Assembly: GCA_009786535.1 (NCBI GenBank)
Contig: WQRX01000038.1
Span: forward strand, 1-35,923
DNA length: 35,923 bases
Reading direction: 5' to 3'
Source: Defluviitaleaceae bacterium
GTDB lineage: Bacteria > Bacillota > Clostridia > Lachnospirales > WQUN01
Shown: positions 24,182 to 31,289 of the stretch, piece by piece
How positions within the stretch are numbered: the stretch's first letter is position 1
Layout: each line of letters begins with the position of its first letter
Notes under the pieces: model-generated
What the model was told of the DNA's origin: nothing
Database searches by the model: none
Seen by the model: the letters and a program-made list of their open reading frames with translations, nothing else
Translations under genes and position numbers: made by a program

Positions 24182-24396
24182 TTATGGAAAATGAACTATT
24201 TGACGATTTAATGCAGTCACTTGATGAGGCATTGGCATATACACAGGGCGATAAAACAAAAGGGCGTTCGCAATTTGTTTCCGTATCGGATAACGAGTTA
24301 GCTCAACGCCAATTGTTATGGCAAAAAATTGACCGCCTTCCCAAAGCACGGTTACAATTGGTGGATAGGTACGTCGATACCTTGATTGAGGCATAA
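24178..24396 (+). CDS. Small antitoxin partner of the RelE/HigB-like toxin
   Basis: 72 residues (70 if the second ATG at 24184 is used; AAAGGAG at 24167-24173 suits either). The opening ENELFDDLMQSLDEALAYTQGDK resembles the N-terminus of HigA-type antitoxins encoded next to such toxins, but the helix-turn-helix region normally following is missing. Instead there is a short strand (SQFVSVSD) and helices (LLWQKIDRLPKARLQLVDRY VDTLIEA). It may thus neutralise toxin without binding DNA, or regulation may need another factor. ATG 24178 overlaps the toxin stop by four bases. The call rests mainly on position and the N-terminal motif. Confidence 0.7.
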   Translation: MIMENELFDDLMQSLDEALAYTQGDKTKGRSQFVSVSDNELAQRQLLWQKIDRLPKARLQLVDRYVDTLIEA

Positions 24397-24424
24397 AGTT
24401 TATACCACAGAATCATTAAACGAT

Positions 24425-24458
24425 ATAAAATGCCCCTGCGCTTTACCGCAAGGGCATT
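24425..24458 (-). terminator. Terminator downstream of the carbohydrate operon
   Basis: AATGCCC (24429-24435) pairs with GGGCATT (24452-24458), and TGCG (24437-24440) with CGCA (24447-24450). Read on the minus strand the stem is followed by TTTATA, so it can end transcripts from the GH105 gene 154 bases upstream; it might also block read-through from the antitoxin side. A weaker AAAGTT/AACTTT stem is near 24526-24543. Confidence 0.55.
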
Positions 24459-24611
24459 AAATTGGCTTATTTTCGAAAACGCGGCTTTGTGGTGGTTGTC
24501 ACATCTCACCGTAAGTGGGTTGCATTCTTTAAAAAAAGTTCGAAAAAACTTTGATGTTGAGTTTGGTTTGTTATTTATTCTCAAAAATCCTACCCCGCCG
24601 ACATTCGCACC

Positions 24612-25643
24612 TTACAGCGCCCCGTCGCTTCTAAAACTCTCCGACCGTACAACCGCGGCAAGGAAGGTGAGCGCAAGCCCCTGCCCCCAGCCCTGTATCC
24701 AATCGCGACTAATGTTTCGGTAATCTTCGCGCTCCTTCATTACAGCCGTACCGCCCGAAACATTGAGTACGCGCCCGTCGGGGGCAATATTTTTGAGTAC
24801 GCCCTCCAGCGCGCGCTGTACATATTTGCGGTGAAGGGGGTTTCCCCGCGCCGCCATTGCAGCGGCAATGCCCGCGGAAGCGGAAAGCTCCTCGTAGGAT
24901 TCGGGGTCGTCTAAGAGGGTGCGCCATAAGCCGTCGGGGGTCTGGAGTAATTTAATGGCGGAAAGCTGCTCATTCACCGAGCCTGCTACGTCCATAAATT
25001 TGGGGTACAGGTAAGCCTCGGGCAGGTAATGCCCAACTTGACTCATAGTGTACGCCGCCCACGCATTCGCCCGTGCCCAGAAAAAGCCCGACATGTGGCT
25101 CTTGTTAATGTGTTCGTAGCCGTGGTACCACAGCCCCGTTTCGGGGTCCTGCAGAAACTTGATGTGCCAATAATATTGGTTAAGCGCGTCGTTGATTAGG
25201 GCTTCGTCATTGCGTTTTACGCCAAGGCGCAGCATAAAAAATGCCGCCATAAACAGCGTATCCGCCCACGCCTGTTCGGGGAAGTCATTTTTTGCGCTAA
25301 CGGTGTGCTGTAATACATTGTCCGCAAAGCGCAGGGCATGGTTACGCAGGTAATCAAGCTTGCTTAGGGCAATGTCCATGTAAGCTTCGTCGCCCGTAAC
25401 TTCGTGCAAGGTGAGCATTGCGTGCCCCATAGCACAGGTGTTTACCGTCCATACCTTGGGCAAGCCAAGGTCGCGGTATTCGTCAATACGGGCTTTAAGC
25501 AGGTCGATATACTCCTTATTTTGCGTGGCGGCATAAGCTTCGCAAATGCCGAAATAGGCGACACCGCAAGGCCAGTCCCAAGTCAAATCCATGCGCATGG
25601 TGCGCTTTACTACGCGGTCAATTACATCATGCAGGTTGCTCAT
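24612..25643 (-). CDS. GH105-type unsaturated glucuronyl/rhamnogalacturonyl hydrolase
   Basis: A 343-residue cytoplasmic (alpha/alpha)6-barrel enzyme of the YteR/YesR type, which removes the 4,5-unsaturated uronic acid left by pectin or glycosaminoglycan lyases. Landmarks: RMDLTWDWPCGVAYFGI, NTCAMGHAMLTLHE, the catalytic-Asp block PEQAWADTLFM (Asp128), LWYHGYEH, and SGFFWARANAWAAY, finishing RDWIQGWGQGLAL. There is no signal peptide, so it acts on imported sugars. It overlaps the GH112 gene by four bases (ATGA). Whether the natural substrate is a rhamnogalacturonan disaccharide or an unsaturated glucuronide cannot be told from the sequence. Confidence 0.9.
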   Translation of the reverse strand: MSNLHDVIDRVVKRTMRMDLTWDWPCGVAYFGICEAYAATQNKEYIDLLKARIDEYRDLGLPKVWTVNTCAMGHAMLTLHEVTGDEAYMDIALSKLDYLRNHALRFADNVLQHTVSAKNDFPEQAWADTLFMAAFFMLRLGVKRNDEALINDALNQYYWHIKFLQDPETGLWYHGYEHINKSHMSGFFWARANAWAAYTMSQVGHYLPEAYLYPKFMDVAGSVNEQLSAIKLLQTPDGLWRTLLDDPESYEELSASAGIAAAMAARGNPLHRKYVQRALEGVLKNIAPDGRVLNVSGGTAVMKEREDYRNISRDWIQGWGQGLALTFLAAVVRSESFRSDGAL

Positions 25644-27775
25644 AGCGGCATCTCCTTCATTTCAAACGGGGCGAGAGTGGCGGCATAATTCTTGCCCTGC
25701 CACGGCACCGATGTGATTTGCGTTTTGTTGCTGTTATTTATGAGTATCATTTTTTTCGGGAATACGGCGCATTCCACGGCGTTGGTATCGGTTACGCCGT
25801 CGGCTTGCACATCGCCCGTTGCGGCGAAAAGTAAAATATTAAGCATTTCCCGCGCTTCCAGCGGGTCAAAGCAATAAAATTCGGTCAAATACATGCCCGC
25901 GCCCTTGCCGAAGGGATTATACACAGCGGTGATACTGCCGTCCTGCTCCTTGATAACCCGCGCCTTGCCGTCGGTAAGGTATACGCCATCGTGCCACAGG
26001 GGGTAAGCATTGTCCAGCCACAGACCCTGCGGTTCGTCGGCGGTGAACTGCCATTTACCGTGACAGGTACGCTCCCCGTTGTCGATATCCACCCCAAGCA
26101 CATGCGCCATGCGCAAATACGTATTGTAGCCCGCAACGGCAGAAGGCTCGCCAATGCCAATAAATTTACCGCCCTCGTGTACCCAGCGGGTTAGCCCTTC
26201 GATAATGTCCGCATCCTTCCAATAATCGCCGCCGCTCCAAGCGCTGCCCGCCTCGCCTGCGTTGATAATAATGTCAATGTCGGCGGGAATGCCGTTTTTC
26301 ACATCTTCGAAGGAAATAAATTGCACATCAATCGGCAAGCCCGAGAGCGCTTCCAGCACATGAATTAAAATGTGCGAATCCGTTTCATGAAAATGCCCCG
26401 AAAGCGTCCACGAACGCAGTTTGCCCCACGCGTGTAAAATAGCGACCTTCGGCGCAAGCAGCGCAGGCGCGCCTGTATCGTGCAGGGCGTTAATTCGCTC
26501 AAATTCGGGCAAAATTTTGCGCTCCATTACTTCAATAAAATCGGGAAAATCCTGCGTTAGGCTCAAATAACCGCCCAGCCCGCTCCGCGCAATTTTCTTA
26601 CGCAGCAACGCGCGGCGCACCTGTATCCAGTAGCGAATCGCGTCCTTGTCGGGTTCGCCGCCTTCCGAAAAAGTGGGAAGCCCGCCCAGCCCAACAGGGA
26701 ATAAATAGGGGTGGAATCGAATTTCATGCACATTGGCGGGTACATCGGCGCACAGGCGAATTTCGTAACCCGAGAACACGCACTTGATAATCCCGTCGAA
26801 GCCCATTTCCTCAAATTTACCGCTGTACGGCTCCATGCCCACCCAGCTATCATCGTAGAAAACATATGCCTTTTTGCCCGCCGCGTGGATAATGTCCACC
26901 AATTCCCGCGTGGCGCGGCGCACGTAACGACCGATAAAGTCCATCCAGTCGCGCTTCTTCTGTGTGGGCACGCGGTGCGTTGCAAAATATTTCCCCTGCC
27001 GTACAAAGTCCTCGGCGGTTAAGTTATAACTGTATTCTTTGGCAAAATCGTCCAATGCTTCGGGGCAAACCGTAAAATCATAACTCGCCCAGTCGGTAAA
27101 CAGATGCCTGTTACGCTTATCGCTGCCCCAAATCCACGCAAAATTGTAAAACAACGCCGTAAACCGCACAACATTACTGTGCGGGTGGTCTTTACACCAC
27201 TGCACAAACCAATCCTTTAAGTATTCCTGCGCGCCTTGTGCGTAGGGATTTAACTGCATCAGTTTCTCTTTATCCCAATTATTGGTCGTATGGTTGTACA
27301 TGGAAATTTCTTCCCAGTCGCGCCACGCGAGGAAGCTTACCGTATATTGCCGAAACGGCGTTGCTTGTATCGTCACTACGCCATTCTCATACGCCCAGCG
27401 CTCACACGGAAGCAGTTCATCTGCCGTGCGGTCGTATACCTGCCAATATTTCATAGCCAATTCTGTATCATTCACGCTTAACTGCTCCGCAAAAAAGTCC
27501 GCAATAAGCGTAATTTCCAACGTTTCCCCTATTGCCGTTTGCGGCGACGTACTAAGAAACGTTTGCTGCCGCGCGTGCATATTTTCCCTAATCCACGGGT
27601 TATGCTCTCTAATCGGGCATATCGTAGAATAAATTTCATACCCCGCTGCCAAAATCTCCTCCGACAGCTTTGTCCCGTCCGAGTCGCGGATAACGTCCGC
27701 TCCCCAACGCTGCGCAAGCTCCAGCGTCAACTTCTCATATCCAGCTTCGCCGGGCAAGGTGAATTTGCGTTTCAT
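25640..27775 (-). CDS. GH112 beta-galactoside phosphorylase
   Basis: A 711-residue intracellular phosphorylase of the GH112 family (lacto-N-biose/galacto-N-biose or galactosyl-beta-1,4-L-rhamnose phosphorylase), giving galactose 1-phosphate plus the acceptor sugar. N-terminal FTLPGEAGYEKLTLELAQRW, ADVIRDSDGT, and MYNHTTNNWDKEK match known members; the catalytic acid should be Asp309 in YDDSWVG, and VAILHAWGKLRSW and IDIIINAGEAG mark the later domains. No signal peptide. AAAGGAGGACACAC precedes ATG 27775. With GH105 and an ABC importer beside it, the galactosyl-rhamnose activity known from Clostridium phytofermentans is my favoured guess, since both would act on rhamnogalacturonan pieces, but lacto-N-biose cannot be ruled out. 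Confidence 0.9.
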   Translation of the reverse strand: MKRKFTLPGEAGYEKLTLELAQRWGADVIRDSDGTKLSEEILAAGYEIYSTICPIREHNPWIRENMHARQQTFLSTSPQTAIGETLEITLIADFFAEQLSVNDTELAMKYWQVYDRTADELLPCERWAYENGVVTIQATPFRQYTVSFLAWRDWEEISMYNHTTNNWDKEKLMQLNPYAQGAQEYLKDWFVQWCKDHPHSNVVRFTALFYNFAWIWGSDKRNRHLFTDWASYDFTVCPEALDDFAKEYSYNLTAEDFVRQGKYFATHRVPTQKKRDWMDFIGRYVRRATRELVDIIHAAGKKAYVFYDDSWVGMEPYSGKFEEMGFDGIIKCVFSGYEIRLCADVPANVHEIRFHPYLFPVGLGGLPTFSEGGEPDKDAIRYWIQVRRALLRKKIARSGLGGYLSLTQDFPDFIEVMERKILPEFERINALHDTGAPALLAPKVAILHAWGKLRSWTLSGHFHETDSHILIHVLEALSGLPIDVQFISFEDVKNGIPADIDIIINAGEAGSAWSGGDYWKDADIIEGLTRWVHEGGKFIGIGEPSAVAGYNTYLRMAHVLGVDIDNGERTCHGKWQFTADEPQGLWLDNAYPLWHDGVYLTDGKARVIKEQDGSITAVYNPFGKGAGMYLTEFYCFDPLEAREMLNILLFAATGDVQADGVTDTNAVECAVFPKKMILINNSNKTQITSVPWQGKNYAATLAPFEMKEMPL

Positions 27776-27848
27776 GTGTGTCCTCCTTTAAAAGTCAAAA
27801 AGATTATGTTGCTAAGGCAAAACCGTGGGGCTGTTGTTATTTTACCTC

Positions 27849-27884
27849 AAAATTTGAAGTCCGCATACGCGGACTTCAAATTTT
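27849..27884. terminator. Perfect 16-bp hairpin between permease and GH112 genes
   Basis: The arms 27849-27864 and 27869-27884 are perfectly complementary around the loop ATAC, with A4/T4 ends flanking. On the minus strand it falls after the last permease and before GH112. It could terminate part of the transcription or protect the upstream mRNA, lowering hydrolase expression relative to the transporter. Confidence 0.65.
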
Positions 27885-27925
27885 ATTCGCAATAAAGCAC
27901 TAGTCTACATTAAAGCTTTAATCTT

Positions 27926-28768
27926 TCATCCCTTCAACCCCGTTGTCGAAATGCCTTCTACCAAATATCTTTGAAAAAAGATAAAAATCAGCACCGCGGG
28001 CATTAGCGACAGCACGCTCATGGCAAAGAAGGCGCCCCAATCGGTTACCGTGGTTGGGTCGGCGAATACGCGCAAAGCCAGCGTTACGGGGAACTGCTGC
28101 GGCCTGCCCTGTACGTATAACAATGGACCCATAAAATCGTCCCAGCGCCAAATGAAGGAGAACAGACCCGCGGTTACTAAAACGGGTACGGACAAGGGCA
28201 TGATAATGCGCGTGTAAATCCCGTAAAAGGAGCAGCCGTCAATCTTTGCAGATTCGTCTAATTCGTGGGGGATAGCGTTCATAAAGTTGGTCATAAGGAA
28301 GATGAAAAACGCACCGCCAAAAAACGCGGGTATAATTAACGGACGGTACGAACCCACCCACCCAAGGGTGTGGAACCACAGGTATTGCGGCACCATAAGG
28401 ATTTGTGCGGGCAGTAATAACGTTCCCAGCATAATGGCGAACAGGATTTTTCGCCCCGGGTACGTACCGCGCGAGAAGCTGTACGCAATCACCGAAGAAG
28501 AAAGCACCGTCCCCACCGTTGCCCAGCCCGCGTACATAAAGGAGTTACGGAAAAACCGCGTAAACGTCCAGCGTCCCAGCCCAGCCCAGCCCGCCGGGTA
28601 GTTTGCAAGCCCTATTTCATAGGGGAACAAGCCCGCACGGTGGAAAATGTTTGGGCTAATTTCAAAGGAACTCATTAGCATCCATAGCAGGGGGTAAATC
28701 ATAATAAAGCCAATGCCCAGCACAATAATGTGCTTCACAATGCCCCACATTTGCTTTTGCGTTTTCAT
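27926..28768 (-). CDS. ABC sugar transporter permease, MalG-type
   Basis: A 280-residue inner-membrane permease of the carbohydrate-uptake CUT1 family. About six membrane segments are seen, beginning IVLGIGFIMIYPLLWMLMSS. The EAA loop that contacts the ATPase is ELDESAKIDGCSFYGIYTRI (about 185-205). It starts directly after the stop of the other permease (TAAATG), so the two are coupled. As in many CUT1 operons of Clostridia no ATPase gene is present locally; a shared MsmK/UgpC-type ATPase elsewhere would be needed. Confidence 0.93.
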   Translation of the reverse strand: MKTQKQMWGIVKHIIVLGIGFIMIYPLLWMLMSSFEISPNIFHRAGLFPYEIGLANYPAGWAGLGRWTFTRFFRNSFMYAGWATVGTVLSSSVIAYSFSRGTYPGRKILFAIMLGTLLLPAQILMVPQYLWFHTLGWVGSYRPLIIPAFFGGAFFIFLMTNFMNAIPHELDESAKIDGCSFYGIYTRIIMPLSVPVLVTAGLFSFIWRWDDFMGPLLYVQGRPQQFPVTLALRVFADPTTVTDWGAFFAMSVLSLMPAVLIFIFFQRYLVEGISTTGLKG

Positions 28769-29656
28769 TTACGAGAACCCCCCGTCGTATACCCAAAATC
28801 TTCGCGTGCCAAACAAAATACCCGTCGTTACCGCAAGCACGGAAAGCATAAACCACGCAAGCGCACTGGCGTATCCTGCATTCCCCCACGAAAACGTGTG
28901 GTTATACATATACAGCGCAAAGAAATTGGTGCTGTTAAACGGTCCGCCCTGCGAAATAAGGAACGCCGAGTTAAACGTTAAAAAGCCCGCAATCGTTTGC
29001 ATCATCAAGTTAAAGAAAATCGTGGGCGTAATTAACGGCAAAGTCAATTTAAAAAACTGCCGTACCTTGCTTGCACCGTCAATACTCGCCGCTTCGTAAT
29101 ATGTGGTAGGGATTTGTTTAAGGCTCGCTAAGAAAATGAGCATCGCCGAGCCAAATTGCCATATCGCCAGCAAAATAAGTACCCATATCGCAGTACGCGA
29201 ATCGCCAAGCCATGCAAAGTTACGGTTTAACCCAAACACGTCCAAAATCGAGTTAAACGTACCCGTGGCAAAGAACATGCGCCGCCACAAAATCGCCACC
29301 GCAACACTGCCGCCCAGCATACTGGGCAGGTAATACATTGCCCTGTAAATGCCCATCATTTTTGTAGATTTAAAAAGCAGCATTGCCACCGCCAACGCCA
29401 TAATTAACCGCAACGGTACCGATGCAAATACAAAATAAAACGTGGCAAACAGCGACTCGCGAAGCCGTTCGTCCGTTAGCATTCTTCGATAATTTTCCAG
29501 CCCAATCCATTCAGGGGGGCGCAAAATATTAAACCGCGTAAAAGAATAATACGCGCTGAGCAGCATCGGGACGATGGTAAATGACAAAAATCCGATAATA
29601 AACGGCAGGGCAAACACGACCCCCGCTACATTGTCTTTCAACAAAAATTTTCTCAT
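28769..29656 (-). CDS. ABC sugar transporter permease, MalF-type
   Basis: A 295-residue membrane protein with six predicted helices, starting with a long N-terminal one (AGVVFALPFIIGFLSFTIVP). The EAA loop is YYEAASIDGASKVRQFFKLT, typical of the first CUT1 permease. RBS GGGGAT precedes ATG 29656. Its position between the binding-protein gene and the MalG-type permease is the standard order for oligosaccharide importers. Substrate is presumably the sugar processed by GH112/GH105. Confidence 0.93.
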   Translation of the reverse strand: MRKFLLKDNVAGVVFALPFIIGFLSFTIVPMLLSAYYSFTRFNILRPPEWIGLENYRRMLTDERLRESLFATFYFVFASVPLRLIMALAVAMLLFKSTKMMGIYRAMYYLPSMLGGSVAVAILWRRMFFATGTFNSILDVFGLNRNFAWLGDSRTAIWVLILLAIWQFGSAMLIFLASLKQIPTTYYEAASIDGASKVRQFFKLTLPLITPTIFFNLMMQTIAGFLTFNSAFLISQGGPFNSTNFFALYMYNHTFSWGNAGYASALAWFMLSVLAVTTGILFGTRRFWVYDGGFS

Positions 29657-29723
29657 GTGCTTATCCCCTTTGTGGGAAAGATGGAAAGATTAAAGGATTA
29701 AAAGATGAAAACTGTGGGCGCTG

Positions 29724-29745
29724 CCCGCTTTTTGAAAAAAGCGGG
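29724..29745. other. Hairpin between binding-protein and permease genes (first)
   Basis: CCCGCTTTTT (29724-29733) pairs with AAAAAGCGGG (29736-29745) over a two-base loop. Together with the hairpin at 29761-29784 it lies in the 156-base gap after the binding-protein gene. Confidence 0.5.
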
Positions 29746-29760
29746 GCAAAAACTTTATAA

Positions 29761-29784
29761 GGAAGCCCGCGTACGCGGGCTTCC
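29761..29784 (-). terminator. Intercistronic hairpin after the binding-protein gene
   Basis: GGAAGCCCGC (29761-29770) and GCGGGCTTCC (29775-29784) form a perfect 10-base-pair stem with a GTAC loop. On the minus strand it is followed by TTATAAAGTTTTTG. Such leaky terminators or stabilisers commonly keep binding-protein mRNA in excess over permease mRNA. The core resembles the hairpin at 27849-27884 (GCGTAC versus GCATAC). Confidence 0.6.
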
Positions 29785-29812
29785 AAGCTTTGGGTCAAAT
29801 GATGTTTTTTAA

Positions 29813-31132
29813 CTACCGTACCGTCGCGTTACCAAAGTCAAAAATCATTTGTGCGGCGGCGGCGGGGGTAAGTTCACCTGCGGCTACAAGGTCGGTAAGG
29901 CGTTGTAATTCGCCGGCTGTACCTACTACTTCTGCGGCACCTTCGGGGCGACCGGCAAAGAAGGGGCTGGAGTTGCCCGCGTTTGTCCATGAAACAAATT
30001 CAGCTTGACGCGCAGCAGGCGGGGTTAGCAAGGGTTGGATAGCGGTCGCAATAACAGGGTTAATTGCTACGCCACGATCACCAAGCATAATGCTGTACGC
30101 TTCTACAGAGTTGATGAACCAGCTCACAAATTCTGCGGCGGCATCTAAATCATCTGCTTGTGTCGTAATAGCAAGGAACATGGAAGAACGACCAAAGCTG
30201 GCTTGCTGTGGATTGTTGGAAGGGAAGCTGGTCATACCAATTTCCATCCAATCGGGGGCATCGTTCATCGCATTGGTAAGCATGTTAGACCATACCGGAT
30301 TGTTCCAATGACGCATGTTGGCGAATTCGGGTTCGTCCCCGGGGGGGTACCACATGGGTTCCATTTCCGCACCGTCACGCCCTGCTAAATGCTCGGGGCG
30401 AATGTGCCAGCCTTCTGCAATGCCTGTAGCAATTACTTGGAAAAATTCTTCATACATTGCCGGTGTGCCGCCCATGCGGGGCGTTGGACCGCTAAAATCG
30501 AACAGGTTAGCCCCTTGCGCACGCAGGTGAATTTCCAATTGAATGGAAGGGTCTGCGCCAATCCAGTTGGTACGTACACCACTACGGGCATAAATTTCAC
30601 GCCCTAAGTCCATGAACTGGGCCAAGGTAAGATTACGGGGGGCTTCCAAACCCAGCTCCCTAAGTAGGGTCGCGTTGTAGGTCATTGCGGTTACGTTCAT
30701 ACCCGTTGGGATAGCGTAAATGCCGTTGCTGCCCGGTACCATGCCCGCATCTAATGCGGATTGGGGAATGTTGCGTGCATCGATACGCCCATCAGCGATT
30801 AAGGGGCGCAGGTCTTGCAATAAGCCCGCAGCTACGAACTCAATCATACGGGCTACGTCTTGTTGCATAACGCAAGGCAGGTCGCCCGCGAGGGAGCGGG
30901 TTAGCATCATGTCCCAATAATCGCCCCATGAAGCGATTACAGGCTCGATGTACACTACGGTGTCGCTTTGCTCTACAAATAGGTCAATAATTTCTTGTGT
31001 TTGTGCGGCACGACCGTCGCCGCCCCACCAGCCGAAAACGAGTTCGCTTTCGTCGTTGCCGCCGCAAGCTGTCATTGCAAATAATGCGAATGCCATTACC
31101 GCAGCTAAGCAAAATGTAATGCTTTTTTTCAT
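29813..31132 (-). CDS. Sugar-binding lipoprotein of the ABC transporter
   Basis: A 439-residue extracellular solute-binding protein (family 1). The signal peptide ends in a lipobox, AMTAC, with Cys23 the lipid-modified residue. The mature part opens ELVFGWWGGDGRAAQTQEII, followed by VMQQDVARMIEFVAAGLLQD and GIYAIPTGMNVTAMTYN, the pattern of CUT1 oligosaccharide receptors. It is the promoter-proximal gene of the transporter operon. GAAGGGAGC precedes ATG 31132. The sugar bound is unknown, though the neighbouring enzymes suggest a galactose-, rhamnose- or uronate-containing oligosaccharide or a xylan fragment. Confidence 0.94.
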   Translation of the reverse strand: MKKSITFCLAAVMAFALFAMTACGGNDESELVFGWWGGDGRAAQTQEIIDLFVEQSDTVVYIEPVIASWGDYWDMMLTRSLAGDLPCVMQQDVARMIEFVAAGLLQDLRPLIADGRIDARNIPQSALDAGMVPGSNGIYAIPTGMNVTAMTYNATLLRELGLEAPRNLTLAQFMDLGREIYARSGVRTNWIGADPSIQLEIHLRAQGANLFDFSGPTPRMGGTPAMYEEFFQVIATGIAEGWHIRPEHLAGRDGAEMEPMWYPPGDEPEFANMRHWNNPVWSNMLTNAMNDAPDWMEIGMTSFPSNNPQQASFGRSSMFLAITTQADDLDAAAEFVSWFINSVEAYSIMLGDRGVAINPVIATAIQPLLTPPAARQAEFVSWTNAGNSSPFFAGRPEGAAEVVGTAGELQRLTDLVAAGELTPAAAAQMIFDFGNATVR

Positions 31133-31202
31133 TTTTTGTTGCTCCCTTCAGGAATGTTCACAGATTCATGCACGCAAAATGCGTCATGTTTGTGCATTTT
31201 TT

Positions 31203-31232
31203 ATTATAGTATATGAATTTTGGGCTTGTCAA
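31203..31232 (-). promoter_or_regulatory. Promoter of the transporter/GH112/GH105 operon
   Basis: On the minus strand a consensus TTGACA (31232-31227) is followed after 18 bases by a perfect TATAAT (31208-31203), 71 bases upstream of the binding-protein start. This is one of the best promoter matches in the window. Confidence 0.7.
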
Positions 31233-31253
31233 TATAACTTATTTGTGTACTAT
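31226..31253 (+). promoter_or_regulatory. Promoter of the xylanase gene, overlapping the divergent one
   Basis: TTGTCA (31226-31231) and TACTAT (31248-31253), 16 bases apart, lie 37 bases before the xylanase ATG. The -35 box shares five bases with the opposing operon's TTGACA, so one bound factor could block or activate both. No clear catabolite-response palindrome was found. Confidence 0.55.
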
Positions 31254-31289
31254 ATAAAAGGTAGCAAATTTGAATTGAGGAGAACCCTA

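Noticed and set aside
30948..31289. Xylanase reading frame extending 342 bases upstream of the chosen start
   Set aside because: The extension crosses the divergent promoter region and runs into the binding-protein gene; the signal peptide and ribosome binding site at 31290 identify the true start.
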